Counted from the first letter of the stretch, positions 43,767-53,508 are shown. The stretch is 64,000 bases of DNA from G020353115 sp964640125 (GCA_964640125.1 CAZXGG010000004.1:1-64000), one strand, 5' to 3'. Notes: a model not told the origin generated them from the sequence alone. Program-made: numbers and translations.

Positions 43767-44856
43767 TCAGTTCACACCATATGACATCAGGTACTCTTTG
43801 ATGAACGGGTTCAGGTCACCATCGAGAACAGCCTGAACGTTTGAGGTTTCATGCGATGTTCTAAGATCTTTTACCATTTTATATGGATGCAGAACATAGC
43901 TACGGATTTGAGATCCCCATTCGATTTTTTTCTTTTCTCCTTCAATTTTCGCCTTTTCTTCCTGCATTTTTCTCAATTCCAGTTCATAAAGATGAGCTTT
44001 CAGGATTCGTATGGCATTTTCTTTATTTCTCAATTGAGAGCGTGTTTCCTGGTTTTCTATGACGATACCTGTGGGTTGATGTCTCAATCTGACTGCCGTT
44101 TCGACTTTGTTTACATTTTGTCCGCCTGCCCCGCTCGAGCGGAAGGTCTCCCAGCTAATTTCCGATGGATTGATTTCGATTTCAATATTTTCATCAACAA
44201 CCGGTGCAACAAACACGGAAGCGAAGGTTGTATGTCTTCTGTTCCCTGCATCAAAAGGGGATAACCTGACAAGCCGGTGTACTCCGTTTTCACTTTTCAG
44301 GTACCCGTAAGCAAAATCACCGGTAAACTCCAGTGTAACGGTTTTTATTCCGGCTTCATCGCCAGGCAGAAGATCAATTGTTTTAACCTGATAATTATTT
44401 CTTTCACCCCAGCGGATATACATGCGCATCAGCATTTCAACCCAATCGAGGCTCTCCGTACCACCTGCTCCGGAATTGATTTTCAGAATGGCACCCAGGT
44501 GATCTTCCGGTTTGCCCAGCATGTTTTTGAGTTCCAGGTTTTCAATCAGGGAGAGGGTGATATTGTACTGTTTTTCAACTTCCTCTTCACTGGATTCTCC
44601 CTCTTTCAGAAATTCAAAAAAAACAGTCAGGTCATCGTAATTGATTTTCACATCTTCAAAGGCGGAAGTCCAGGTTTTCAGGCTGGCAATCTGCCTGAGT
44701 TTTTCTTCTGCTTCTTTCGGATCATTCCAGAATCCTGAATCCTGTGTTTTCTCTTCCTTTTCCTTTATTACCTTAATTTTCTCCTCGATGTCAAAGGTGC
44801 CTCCTTAGCGCATCCAGGCGCCGCGAAAGATCCTTTATTTGTTCACTTGTAATCAT
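43767..44856 (-). CDS. prfB: Peptide chain release factor 2, made by programmed +1 frameshift
   Basis: RF2 ends translation at UGA and UAA. The gene is in two frames. A 21-codon first part (MITSEQIKDLSRRLDALRRHL) from the ATG at 44856 ends at UGA (44793-44791); a +1 shift at CTTTGAC joins it to the main frame, giving 362 residues. The span of 1090 bases is 3n+1, as this requires. The main frame has the stop-recognition SPF motif (about residues 199-201) and the catalytic GGQ (about 244-246, in GAGGQNVNK). An internal AGGAGG three bases before the CTT codon is the standard frameshift stimulator. A -7 box lies about 30 bases upstream. Annotating only the 294-codon open frame would lose the N-terminus. 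Confidence 0.96.
44790..44805 (-). promoter_or_regulatory. prfB programmed frameshift site
   Basis: The minus strand reads AGGAGG, CAC, CTT, TGA, C. AGGAGG pairs with the 3' end of 16S rRNA and the ribosome slips from CTT to TTT over the UGA, the classic RF2 autoregulation: low RF2 makes the UGA slow to read and favours the shift. Confidence 0.95.
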
Positions 44857-44886
44857 AATTTGTAGTATAAGGATGTGTGCGTTTTG

Positions 44887-44894
44887 CAAAATTA
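44887..44894 (-). promoter_or_regulatory. -7 promoter box for prfB
   Basis: The minus strand reads TAATTTTG, fitting TAnnTTTG, 30 bases before the prfB ATG. The nearest TTG upstream is at 22-base spacing. Confidence 0.45.
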
Positions 44895-44938
44895 GGAATA
44901 ATTATCCAGACGAAGACAAGGGTTTACTCAAGTTGCAT

Positions 44939-45412
44939 TTACTCTCTGAGGCACTCCTCAATCATGCTGTAGATAAATTCGCTTTCAAATCCTTTGCTTT
45001 GAGCGAACCGGAATAATTTTCCTTTCAGGTCAAACTGATTTTTTGCCTTTAATCCTCTCCGTTTTTTCCTTAACTCATTCCGGAGGATAGCGATGTATTC
45101 ATCGATATCAATTTTCTCAAGGGCTGTTTCTATCTGAATAGAAGATATGTTCTTTTGCCTGAGAGCATATTCAATTTTCTTTTTACCCCATTTGTTTATT
45201 CTGAGTTTATCGGCCACAAAGAAGGCACAATATCGTGAATGGTCAATGAATTTCTCTTTTTCTAACTGAGAAATTATTTTTCCGGATGTTTCTTCACTGA
45301 TACCCCATCGTTCCAGTTTTTTAAGGATATCGTGTGTACATTGTTCCTTCTGACTGCATATTGACCTGGCCTTTTCCAGGGCTTTTTTTGCTTGGATAGT
45401 ATTCATAGCCAT
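44939..45412 (-). CDS. recX: Regulatory protein RecX
   Basis: A 157-residue protein built of short helical repeats that binds and restrains RecA filaments. Landmarks are ICSQKEQCTHDILKKLERWG, FIDHSRYCAFFVADKLRINK, WGKKKIEYALRQKNIS and a KFDLKGKLFRFAQSKGF-like end (FDLKGKLFRFAQSKGFESE). The start at 45412 begins one base after the prmC stop, so translation is likely coupled; 45406 is an alternative. recA itself is not in the window. Confidence 0.9.
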   Translation of the reverse strand: MAMNTIQAKKALEKARSICSQKEQCTHDILKKLERWGISEETSGKIISQLEKEKFIDHSRYCAFFVADKLRINKWGKKKIEYALRQKNISSIQIETALEKIDIDEYIAILRNELRKKRRGLKAKNQFDLKGKLFRFAQSKGFESEFIYSMIEECLRE

Positions 45413-45413
45413 T

Positions 45414-46292
45414 CTATACAGCATTTAGAAACCGGGCCCTGATCATCCGTTCTTTACCGTTTAGGTCTCGCTTCAATTCAATATTTTTGAAATGATATTG
45501 TTTCAGCAGATCGGTCATTGCATTGCCCATCCGTTCATTGATTTCAAAATAAATTAGTCCAATTCCGGGTATGAGTTTTGTTCTGGCGATGGTTAAAATT
45601 GCACGGTAAAAGATCAGGGGATCATTATCCGGTACAAACAATGCTTCATGCGGTTCATATGCTAAAACATTTTGTCTCATTTCTCTCTTTTCACTATCAA
45701 GGATATAAGGAGGATTGCTCACAATGATATCCACCATGGGAAGATTATCTGGTCTGTGTGATAAGATGAGATCGTGTTGAATAAAGGATATGTTCTGTTT
45801 GTTTAGCCTGGCATTTCTTTTTGCAGTTGCAAGTGAAAGCTTACACCTGTCCGTTGCAAACAGTATAGCGGACTCCAGATTTTTTGCCAGCGCAATAGCT
45901 ATACAACCTGAACCTGTACCGATATCCATGATGGATACTTTCTCCCCAGCAGTTTCCTCTATAACCCAATGGACCAATTCTTCCGTCTCGGGTCTGGGTA
46001 TCAACACACCGGGAGTTACCCGGATCTTGCAACCATAAAAATCACTGCTACCCAAAATATATTGAATTGGTTTTTCTTTTTTCAAATCAGAAACTATATC
46101 TTTAATTTTACCAGTGAGGGATGCATCAAGAGATTGGTGCCAATTGATCAACAGTTCAGATCTTGAAATGGATAATAGTTCTTCCAGCATGAGATAAACC
46201 ATACTGTGGATCTCTTCTACTGGATATTTACCTGACAATTGATCGGTTGAATATCCAAGGCATTCCTTAACATTACTGATGACTTTGGACAT
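45414..46292 (-). CDS. prmC: Release factor glutamine methyltransferase
   Basis: A 292-residue enzyme that methylates the glutamine of the GGQ motif in release factors RF1 and RF2, using SAM. The N-terminal helical domain is followed by the SAM motif MDIGTGSGCIAIAL (about 122-135) and the hallmark NPPY (193-196) that contacts the glutamine. IPRPETEELVHWV is also typical. The start at 46292 (MSKVISN) is preferred; the frame runs further upstream but that part has no family match. It is followed by recX and diverges from ribD. Its substrate gene prfB lies two genes downstream. Confidence 0.93.
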   Translation of the reverse strand: MSKVISNVKECLGYSTDQLSGKYPVEEIHSMVYLMLEELLSISRSELLINWHQSLDASLTGKIKDIVSDLKKEKPIQYILGSSDFYGCKIRVTPGVLIPRPETEELVHWVIEETAGEKVSIMDIGTGSGCIAIALAKNLESAILFATDRCKLSLATAKRNARLNKQNISFIQHDLILSHRPDNLPMVDIIVSNPPYILDSEKREMRQNVLAYEPHEALFVPDNDPLIFYRAILTIARTKLIPGIGLIYFEINERMGNAMTDLLKQYHFKNIELKRDLNGKERMIRARFLNAV

Positions 46293-46297
46293 ATGAT

Positions 46298-46305
46298 CAA
46301 AGGTA
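46298..46305 (-). promoter_or_regulatory. Possible -7 box directly at the prmC start
   Basis: The minus strand reads TACCTTTG, the same box as the tRNA-Glu promoter, but it ends only five bases before the prmC ATG. Used as a promoter, it would give a leaderless or nearly leaderless message. No TTG is found at 19 bases. It could be chance. Confidence 0.35.
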
Positions 46306-46339
46306 AAAAATATTCTGATTACTACTCTTTTTAAAGAAA

Positions 46340-47416
46340 ATGGAAGGGAAAAGAGATCATGCGTATATGTTGCGTTGTCTTGAATTGGCAGCACTTGGGA
46401 AAGGGTACACTTATCCCAATCCTCTTGTGGGATCGGTCATTACCGATCACCATGAAATTATCGGGGAGGGATATCACCGCGAATATGGGAAAGCGCATGC
46501 CGAAGTGAATGCCATTGCATCCGTGGAACAGAGAGCCCTTTTAGCACATTCCACCCTCTATGTGAATCTTGAACCGTGTTGTCATGTTGGGAAAACACCT
46601 CCCTGTACCGATTTGATAATTAGTTCAGGAATTCCACGAATCGTTATTGGTTCGGAAGATCCCAATCCGGCTATTTCCGGAAAAGGGATCGAAGCATTGA
46701 AAAATGCCGGGTGTGATGTAACGGTTGGAATGCTGGAGAGAGAGAATCGAGCATTGAATCGAAGTTTTTTCACCCATTTTGAAAAGAAAAGACCTTTCGT
46801 GATCTTAAAATGGGCAGAGAGTAATGATGGATTTCTTGACAACATCAGGACACCGGATACACCGGTAGGACCGAACTGGATCACCAGCGAATTAGGACAG
46901 ACCCTGGTTCATAAGTGGAGGGCAACCGAGCAAGCCATTATGGTAGGGGGACATACAGCACTGCTTGATAATCCTGCACTGACCGTTCGGTTTTGGACGG
47001 GCCGGCAACCGTTACGAATTACCATTATACGACAGAAAAATTTGGTAAAGAATCTTCGACTGCTCGATCAACAAAATCCTACTCTAATTTATACTGATAA
47101 AAAAATACTGCCTGAGCCTGGTATTACCTACGTGAAGCTTGATTATCATAGAGAAATTATCCCTCAAATAATGAATGATTTATACAATAGGGAGATACAA
47201 TCACTGATAGTGGAAGGCGGAAAGGAATTGCTGGAAAGTTTTATCTATTCAGGATTGTGGGATGAGGCGTTTGTTTTCACGGGGACGCAAAGGTTCTTTG
47301 ATGGTCTCAAAGCACCAGCACTTGATTGTCAACCCGATCTTCGGACCCAGTTTGACCGCTGTGAGTTGAAACATTACCGGAATAATGGCATTTCAACCAA
47401 CAAAAAACAGGATTGA
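46340..47416 (+). CDS. ribD: Bifunctional riboflavin deaminase-reductase
   Basis: A 358-residue enzyme for two early steps of riboflavin synthesis. The N-terminal deaminase domain (about 1-145) has the zinc site His53/Glu55 (HAE) and PCCHVGKTPPC with Cys80 and Cys89. The C-terminal reductase domain (about 150-358) has RPFVILKWAESNDGFL, VGGHTALLDNPALTVR and IVEGGKELLESF. The length is normal. It is divergent from prmC with only 47 bases between the starts. No other riboflavin gene is adjacent. Confidence 0.96.
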   Translation: MEGKRDHAYMLRCLELAALGKGYTYPNPLVGSVITDHHEIIGEGYHREYGKAHAEVNAIASVEQRALLAHSTLYVNLEPCCHVGKTPPCTDLIISSGIPRIVIGSEDPNPAISGKGIEALKNAGCDVTVGMLERENRALNRSFFTHFEKKRPFVILKWAESNDGFLDNIRTPDTPVGPNWITSELGQTLVHKWRATEQAIMVGGHTALLDNPALTVRFWTGRQPLRITIIRQKNLVKNLRLLDQQNPTLIYTDKKILPEPGITYVKLDYHREIIPQIMNDLYNREIQSLIVEGGKELLESFIYSGLWDEAFVFTGTQRFFDGLKAPALDCQPDLRTQFDRCELKHYRNNGISTNKKQD

Positions 47417-47463
47417 TTTGGCAACATTCACCCGATATTAACGTATAAATACAACTGGACGAT

Positions 47464-47494
47464 TTGAGAATTTGTTATCGTTTCATTATTTTTG
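47464..47494 (+). promoter_or_regulatory. Promoter of the caspase/phosphatase pair
   Basis: TTG at 47464-47466, then 20 bases, then TATTTTTG (47487-47494), close to the ideal spacing. The box ends 33 bases before the ATG at 47528. Confidence 0.65.
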
Positions 47495-47527
47495 AAAAAA
47501 TATGCATATAATTAAAATCCAATAAAG

Positions 47528-49879
47528 ATGTGTAAGAGAAGAATGTCCATGCTGGTACTTTTGGGATTGACCATCTTATCTACCACTGTAATGGCTCAAA
47601 ATCCCAGAAAGTTTTTTAAAACCGGTGAAGATTTCATGGTAACAGGAAATTATGAAGATGCGGTGGATCAGTTCTCAAAAGCGATTGAACTGGATCCCGA
47701 TCACACCAATGCCTATCTTGCACGAGCTGAGGCATTTGAGAAACTTGGTAAACTTCAGGATGCCTATGATGATTACAACAGGGCATACGTTTTCTTGCCA
47801 AAGGAAGAAGAGGTTGCCTATAATTTAGGCAAACTTAGCAACGAGTTGGGGGAATACGAGAGGGCAATGGTATTCCTGAACCAGGCAACTAATCTGTCCA
47901 GAAAGTTTTTACCAGCCTATCAGGAGAAGGTGAAATCTTTGATCGAATTGGAAGATTATCAATGCGCAATTAAAGTATGCGATACAACCCTGTCGCTGGG
48001 AAATAATGCCCTCAATTATTATTATCATGGGGTTGTTTCAGAGTTATTGAACAAGCCGGAAATTGCAGAAATGGATTATGAAAAATCGGTTGCTAAAGAC
48101 CGGGGATTCATTGACGGCATTCTTGCATTGGCACGGATCAGACTCGAATTGGGGAAACTGGACCTTGCCATGAGTCATTGTGAAAATGTTCTGCGGCTTG
48201 ACAACAGGAACACCGAAGCGTATATGATACGCAGTAAGATTCACGTCGAAAACCTGGACTACCCAAGTGCTATAAACGATCTGTCTAAAAATATTCTGAT
48301 AGAACCGGATAATCCAGAAATGTATTTTCAGAGGGGAATCTATTACCAGGAGTTTAATCAACATACCAATGCCATCAGTGATTTTTCGAAGGTAATCACG
48401 ATGAATCAGAAGGATCCTGAAGCCTATTTTAGAAGGGCCAGATCCTATGAGGAAATCCTTAATTATGCAGCTGCTGTAAAGGACTATGAAACCATTGCCT
48501 CCCTCTCCGAATTTGATATGCAGGCAAGGAAGTTATTAAAAGAAGCCAATGAGCGGTTATATGAATTAAACCGGGAAAGCGATAAACCGGAAATTGCGAT
48601 TGAAACGCCTGCTACCATTGATGACCAATTTATCAATGTTGCTAAAAACGAGAAAGAGCTTTTGCTCAAGGGTTTTGTGACTGATCAAAGCAATCTTGAA
48701 TTTTTGCGCATCAATGGCAAAGAAGTTACTTTTGAGAGAAAGGGGGGCGGTTTTGAATTCCTGGCGAATGTGGAAGTGGGAGGGTTTGATACCCTCCTGG
48801 TAGAAGCCAGTGATATTTACCACAATCAACAGGACATGGCCTATGCCATTAAATGGACCGAAACAGATCCTCCGCTTATAAGAATATTGGCTCCCTATGC
48901 ATCCGATGTTGGAGAGGTTTATCTTGACAGCAATGATCCAAGCCTCTATATCGAAGGTAAAATAGAGGATGAGAACACCATCCGTTCCATTTTTGTGGAG
49001 GGTGTAACAGCCAGTTACCGACTCGATGAAAATAACCCATCGTTTTCCGCAACCATTAATATCATGAATAAAAATAAATTTACTGTTGTTGCGGAAGATA
49101 TTTACGGGAACAAGGTGGAACAGGAATTCAAGCTGAACCGCGAAGGGGCAGTTCTGACTGAAACAAATCCAATGGGAAAAACATGGGTTGTTTTTATTGA
49201 AAACTCAAATTACGAATCGTTTGCCAGTCTGGATGGACCAACCAAGGACGTTAGCTTGATGAAAGCGGCACTGGCGAACTACCAGATCCATAATATCATC
49301 CATAAAAAGGACATGAGTAAAGACCAGATGGAAAAATTTTTCTCCATTGAACTACGGGATCTGGTGCGTAGTAACCGGGTGAACTCATTACTGGTGTGGT
49401 ATGCCGGACACGGTAAATACATTAATGAAGTGGGATATTGGATCCCTGTTGATGCACAGCGGGATGATGAATTTACCTATTTCGCCATCAATTCCCTGAA
49501 GGCAGGAATGCAATCCTATTCAAATTTTATTACCCATAACCTTGTGGTTACCGATGCATGTGAGTCCGGTCCAACATTTTATCAGGCAATGAGATCAACC
49601 AATGAGGAAAAAAGTTGCGATGACTGGCAAGCCACGCGATTGAAATCTTCACAGGTCTTCTCCTCGGCCGGATACGAACTTGCTGTAGACAACTCCCAGT
49701 TTACCAGAACATTTGCAAATGCTTTGGTGAATAATCCAAACGCCTGTATACCCATTGAGAATATTGTTACTACCGTTTCTAAAGCAGTGGAGAGGAATAA
49801 CCAGCAAAAGCCGAAGTTTGGTAAAATTGTGGGATTTGAAGATGAAAATGGAACCTTTTTCTTTATAGCAAAGGAATAA
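47528..49879 (+). CDS. Exported TPR protein with C-terminal caspase-like (C14) protease domain
   Basis: A 783-residue protein with a signal peptide (SMLVLLGLTILSTTVMAQ). Residues ~28-345 hold about nine TPRs, such as NYEDAVDQFSKAIELDPDHT and DPEAYFRRARSYEEILNYAA. Two beta-sandwich Ig-like domains follow (about 370-545). The C-terminal part (about 550-783) is a caspase/metacaspase fold: it begins TWVVFIENSNYESFASLDGP, has His628 in WYAGHGKY and Cys678 in VTDACESG, the complete His-Cys dyad. The next gene starts 13 bases later, so they form an operon. Caspase-like proteins cut at acidic or basic residues in other bacteria; the target here is unknown. Export makes a periplasmic or surface role likely. 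Confidence 0.88.
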   Translation: MCKRRMSMLVLLGLTILSTTVMAQNPRKFFKTGEDFMVTGNYEDAVDQFSKAIELDPDHTNAYLARAEAFEKLGKLQDAYDDYNRAYVFLPKEEEVAYNLGKLSNELGEYERAMVFLNQATNLSRKFLPAYQEKVKSLIELEDYQCAIKVCDTTLSLGNNALNYYYHGVVSELLNKPEIAEMDYEKSVAKDRGFIDGILALARIRLELGKLDLAMSHCENVLRLDNRNTEAYMIRSKIHVENLDYPSAINDLSKNILIEPDNPEMYFQRGIYYQEFNQHTNAISDFSKVITMNQKDPEAYFRRARSYEEILNYAAAVKDYETIASLSEFDMQARKLLKEANERLYELNRESDKPEIAIETPATIDDQFINVAKNEKELLLKGFVTDQSNLEFLRINGKEVTFERKGGGFEFLANVEVGGFDTLLVEASDIYHNQQDMAYAIKWTETDPPLIRILAPYASDVGEVYLDSNDPSLYIEGKIEDENTIRSIFVEGVTASYRLDENNPSFSATINIMNKNKFTVVAEDIYGNKVEQEFKLNREGAVLTETNPMGKTWVVFIENSNYESFASLDGPTKDVSLMKAALANYQIHNIIHKKDMSKDQMEKFFSIELRDLVRSNRVNSLLVWYAGHGKYINEVGYWIPVDAQRDDEFTYFAINSLKAGMQSYSNFITHNLVVTDACESGPTFYQAMRSTNEEKSCDDWQATRLKSSQVFSSAGYELAVDNSQFTRTFANALVNNPNACIPIENIVTTVSKAVERNNQQKPKFGKIVGFEDENGTFFFIAKE

Positions 49880-49892
49880 ATAACCTTGTATA

Positions 49893-52800
49893 ATGACGAA
49901 TCGATCTCTTCGCCTTAAAAGAATTATTCGCTTCACCTGGCGAATAATTTTTTTTTATGGATACCTGTTTCTAACGCTTCCGGTAACATCACAATCGTTT
50001 TATTTTGATAACTATGGGGTTCAGGAAGGATTGAGCTCTTCAAAAGTCTATTCCATTCTCCAGGATAAAAGGGATTATATCTGGTTGGGAACCGAAAGCG
50101 GTGTATCCCGGTTTAATGGATTTGAGTTTGAGAACTTCTCCTCCGGGAATGGAATGGCCGATAATGGTGTCTTTTCACTGTTGGAAGATACAAATGGCGA
50201 TCTCTGGTTCGGTCACCTTGATGGGGGCGTGACCTTTTACGACGGGAATAATTTCAGGATCTTACGCTTTGATACCATTGAAATAAAAGGGGATGTAACC
50301 TCCATTACCGAATCTGAGGAAGGAACGATCTGGCTTACCACCTCTGGCTCGGGAGCACTCCGGATTACCCGGAATAAGGATAAAGAACAAACCATGAAGG
50401 TTGACCATTTTGCAGGACGAGAAGGATTGAGTGATATTGTTTTCGGGACCTGCGTCAGTCAAGATTCCGGATTATTCTGCCTGACTGATATTGGCGTTAA
50501 ACGATTTGATCCAGTGGAGAATAAATTCAAATCACTCCTGCTTGAAGGATTGACCAGGTATTGGATTAAAACAACCATGTTTGAAGATAGCCGGGGGAAC
50601 TGGTGGTTCGGAACCTACAATGGCGGTTTGTATAGATATGACAAGCAAGTAGATTCCATTCAAATATATGATAAACGAGATGGTCTTGCTAAAAACTGGG
50701 TTACCTATGTAACCGAAGATAGTCATGGGAATATATGGGTTGGCACTTTTGGTGGTGGAATCACAGTCATTCATGACTCCGATATTAAAACCTATAATAC
50801 AGAAAATGGTTTGCCCGATGATTTTGTCAAATACATTATTGAAGACAAAGAAGGGAATATGTTGATTGGAAGCCAGGATAGGGGATTAAGCATATTCAAA
50901 GGAGAACAGTTTATCACATACACTTCGTCGGATGGAATGGGTGATGAAAGTGTATGGGCTATCCATCAGGATCAAAAGGGCAATTTCTGGTTTGGAACAA
51001 ATCAGGGAGTATCCCTGCTGAACCCCAGCCGGTCTAAGGGCAAAAACTTCACCTACTTTAATCATGAAAACAAATCGATTGGTGATAAAATACGATTTAT
51101 TAAGGAAGACTTGAATGGGACCATTTGGATCGGTACTGATGGTGATGGTATCTTCCAATATATCCCTGCCTCCGGTGAGTTTATGTATGATTCCTATCTG
51201 AACAGGAACCTTTACAGGCTTACAGAACAACATGTTAAAGCCCTGGAGGTAGATCATGAAAATCATTTATGGATAGGAACATTCTATGGCCTTGGATTTT
51301 GGGATATCGACCAGAAAGATGGCAGAATGTATACTCAGATTGATGGACTAGCCGGGAATAACATTAAATCACTTTACTGTGATTCACAAGGATCACTCTG
51401 GATTGGATCAGATCAGAAAAAAGGATTGACAAAATATAACCCGGAGAATGGTCAGTTCGAAATAATAAACCTGGGAGTTGAAATCATACCGGTATCGATT
51501 ATCGAGGACATGGATGGCAAAATCTGGATTGGAACCAGCTCGGGTCTTTATATGTACGATAACGATTCCATATCCCTTTATATCACACAATCGGATGGTT
51601 TGCTTTCAAATAACATCACCGTGGTGAATGTTGATCATGATAATAGTATCTATATCGGGACGAACAAGGGATTAAACAAATACATCCAGGCAGAACAGAA
51701 AATGTTCACCTATACCAGGAGAAACGGTTACGTTGGTATAGAAACAAAAGATCATGCTACTTATCGGGATAAAGATGGGAATATGTGGTTCGGAACTGCA
51801 GATGGAGTAACCCGGTACTATCCAGAACGGCAGCAAAGGAAAGAACTTGAACCCCTTACTCACATCAAGGGAATGCAGGTTAATTATGAAAGCCGTGAAA
51901 TGATACCAAACATGAAACTTAACCATACCGAGAAGTCAATCGTGTTTGATTACTACAGTATCTGTATGACAAATCCTGATGCGGTAAAATACCAGGTTAG
52001 ATTGGTGGGAGCAGAGGATGAGTGGAGACCCGTTACCAGACAAACCAGAGCAATCTATTCGGCACTGTCACCAAACCGATATACATTCCAGGTGAAAGCT
52101 GAGAATAATGCAGGTGTCTGGAATACAGAACCCATCAGTTATCATTTTAGCATAACACCTCCATTCTATGCAACCTGGTGGTTTATCATGAGCTGTGTAA
52201 TCATTGTCTTTTTAGGGGTCTTTGCCTACATAAAGGTCCGGGAAAGAAACCTGATACGCGAGAATAAAATACTGGAAGAAAAGGTTGCCGTCAGAACGGC
52301 TGAGGTGGTACAGAAGAGTAAGGAGCTGGAGGAGAAGAATAAAGACATAACCGATAGTATCAAGTATGCTAAAAGAATCCAGAATGCCATCTTACCTCCT
52401 GAGAATTCCTTTGCAGAAACGTTTATCCTCTTTAAACCAAAAGACATTGTGAGTGGTGATTTTTACTGGCTGGCGATGACAGAGACAAAGCAGGTAATGG
52501 CTGCTGTTGACTGTACGGGGCATGGGGTTCCCGGGGCTTTTATGTCTATTATCGGGCACAATTCCCTGAACAAGATCGTAAAAGAGTATGGCTTCCTTCG
52601 TCCGGCTGATATCCTGGATCAGTTGAATGACGAAGTGGCGAGTACCCTGCAACAGCAAACCGAGGAGGATGAGGTCAAGGATGGAATGGATATTGCTCTG
52701 ATGGTATTTGATTTTACGACAAAGGAGTTGGAATTTGCCGGAGCCTATAATCCTCTTTATATGATACGGGATGGAGAATTAAAGGAGATCAAGGGAGACC

Positions 52801-53090
52801 GTTTTTCCATCGGCCGTACTTCTACTAAGGTGGGCCAGAAATTTACCAATCACAAAATTAAACTGAAGCCGGGTGATACCACCTATATATTTTCTGATGG
52901 GTATGCCGATCAATTTGGTGGGGAAGGCGGTAAAAAACTAAAAGCGAGGGCTGTAAAAAACATACTCAAAGAGATTCAGGATCTGTCCATGCAGGAGCAG
53001 AAGAAACATCTCGATAACGCCATTGAGGAGTGGAAGGGTGATCATCCTCAGGTCGATGATATTCTGTTTATTGGAACCCGGGTTCAATAG
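49893..53090 (+). CDS. Propeller sensor protein with SpoIIE-type phosphatase
   Basis: A 1065-residue membrane protein. After an N-terminal hydrophobic segment (FFYGYLFLTLPVTSQ), residues ~35-680 form two-component-regulator propeller repeats (IWLGTESGVSRFNG, LWFGHLDGGVTFYD, IWVGTFGGGITVIH and more). A Y_Y_Y domain follows (about 690-755), then one membrane segment (about 760-783), a coiled coil (about 790-835) and a PP2C/SpoIIE phosphatase domain (about 845-1065). Phosphatase motifs are SGDFYWLAM, DCTGHGVPGAFMS and FSDGYADQFGG, with the metal-binding aspartates. It should sense a ligand outside and dephosphorylate a serine/threonine-phosphorylated protein inside, often an anti-anti-sigma factor in this family. 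No such partner gene is adjacent. It follows the caspase gene by 13 bases. Confidence 0.9.
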   Translation: MTNRSLRLKRIIRFTWRIIFFYGYLFLTLPVTSQSFYFDNYGVQEGLSSSKVYSILQDKRDYIWLGTESGVSRFNGFEFENFSSGNGMADNGVFSLLEDTNGDLWFGHLDGGVTFYDGNNFRILRFDTIEIKGDVTSITESEEGTIWLTTSGSGALRITRNKDKEQTMKVDHFAGREGLSDIVFGTCVSQDSGLFCLTDIGVKRFDPVENKFKSLLLEGLTRYWIKTTMFEDSRGNWWFGTYNGGLYRYDKQVDSIQIYDKRDGLAKNWVTYVTEDSHGNIWVGTFGGGITVIHDSDIKTYNTENGLPDDFVKYIIEDKEGNMLIGSQDRGLSIFKGEQFITYTSSDGMGDESVWAIHQDQKGNFWFGTNQGVSLLNPSRSKGKNFTYFNHENKSIGDKIRFIKEDLNGTIWIGTDGDGIFQYIPASGEFMYDSYLNRNLYRLTEQHVKALEVDHENHLWIGTFYGLGFWDIDQKDGRMYTQIDGLAGNNIKSLYCDSQGSLWIGSDQKKGLTKYNPENGQFEIINLGVEIIPVSIIEDMDGKIWIGTSSGLYMYDNDSISLYITQSDGLLSNNITVVNVDHDNSIYIGTNKGLNKYIQAEQKMFTYTRRNGYVGIETKDHATYRDKDGNMWFGTADGVTRYYPERQQRKELEPLTHIKGMQVNYESREMIPNMKLNHTEKSIVFDYYSICMTNPDAVKYQVRLVGAEDEWRPVTRQTRAIYSALSPNRYTFQVKAENNAGVWNTEPISYHFSITPPFYATWWFIMSCVIIVFLGVFAYIKVRERNLIRENKILEEKVAVRTAEVVQKSKELEEKNKDITDSIKYAKRIQNAILPPENSFAETFILFKPKDIVSGDFYWLAMTETKQVMAAVDCTGHGVPGAFMSIIGHNSLNKIVKEYGFLRPADILDQLNDEVASTLQQQTEEDEVKDGMDIALMVFDFTTKELEFAGAYNPLYMIRDGELKEIKGDRFSIGRTSTKVGQKFTNHKIKLKPGDTTYIFSDGYADQFGGEGGKKLKARAVKNILKEIQDLSMQEQKKHLDNAIEEWKGDHPQVDDILFIGTRVQ

Positions 53091-53136
53091 TCCCCTTTGC
53101 TTTTTTGTAAAATACAGGAGATAATCGTTCCACCGG

Positions 53137-53152
53137 AAAACCCTGACGGGTT
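53137..53152 (-). terminator. Weak hairpin terminator after trxA
   Basis: The minus strand reads AACCC GTCA GGGTT followed by TT, a five-base stem about 40 bases past the trxA stop. The short stem and short T tail make this uncertain. Confidence 0.3.
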
Positions 53153-53190
53153 AATTGTGCAGTTGATAATTTTTCTTTTGGGAAACTAAA

Positions 53191-53508
53191 TCAAATCAAT
53201 ACCTGAAGCTTGGCTTCCAGATTACTTTTTGGAACTGCTCCCACCTGTTTATCTGCAATTTCACCATTTTTAAAAAACAGAACGGTGGGAATGTTCCGGA
53301 TGCCAAATTTTGCTGACACCCCGGGGTTGCTATCGACATCCAGCTTGGTAAAAAGCGCTTTTCCATCATATTCCTGAGAGAGCTCACTTATAATCGGGCC
53401 GACCATCCTGCAAGGCCCACACCATTCGGCCCAGAAATCAACGATAACAGGCTTATCTGACTTCAATACGATTTCATCAAAATTGGCATCGGTAACTTCT
53501 ATTGTCAT
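53191..53508 (-). CDS. trxA: Thioredoxin
   Basis: A 105-residue classical thioredoxin with the redox motif WCGPC (Cys30, Cys33), FWAEWCGPCRMVGP, the cis-proline region GIRNIPTVLFFKNG and the closing KSNLEAKLQVLI. No signal peptide is present, so it works in the cytoplasm as a disulfide reductant. It starts 79 bases after dnaE ends on the same strand, and a promoter lies across the dnaE end. trxA next to dnaE is a common arrangement in this phylum. Confidence 0.97.
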   Translation of the reverse strand: MTIEVTDANFDEIVLKSDKPVIVDFWAEWCGPCRMVGPIISELSQEYDGKALFTKLDVDSNPGVSAKFGIRNIPTVLFFKNGEIADKQVGAVPKSNLEAKLQVLI

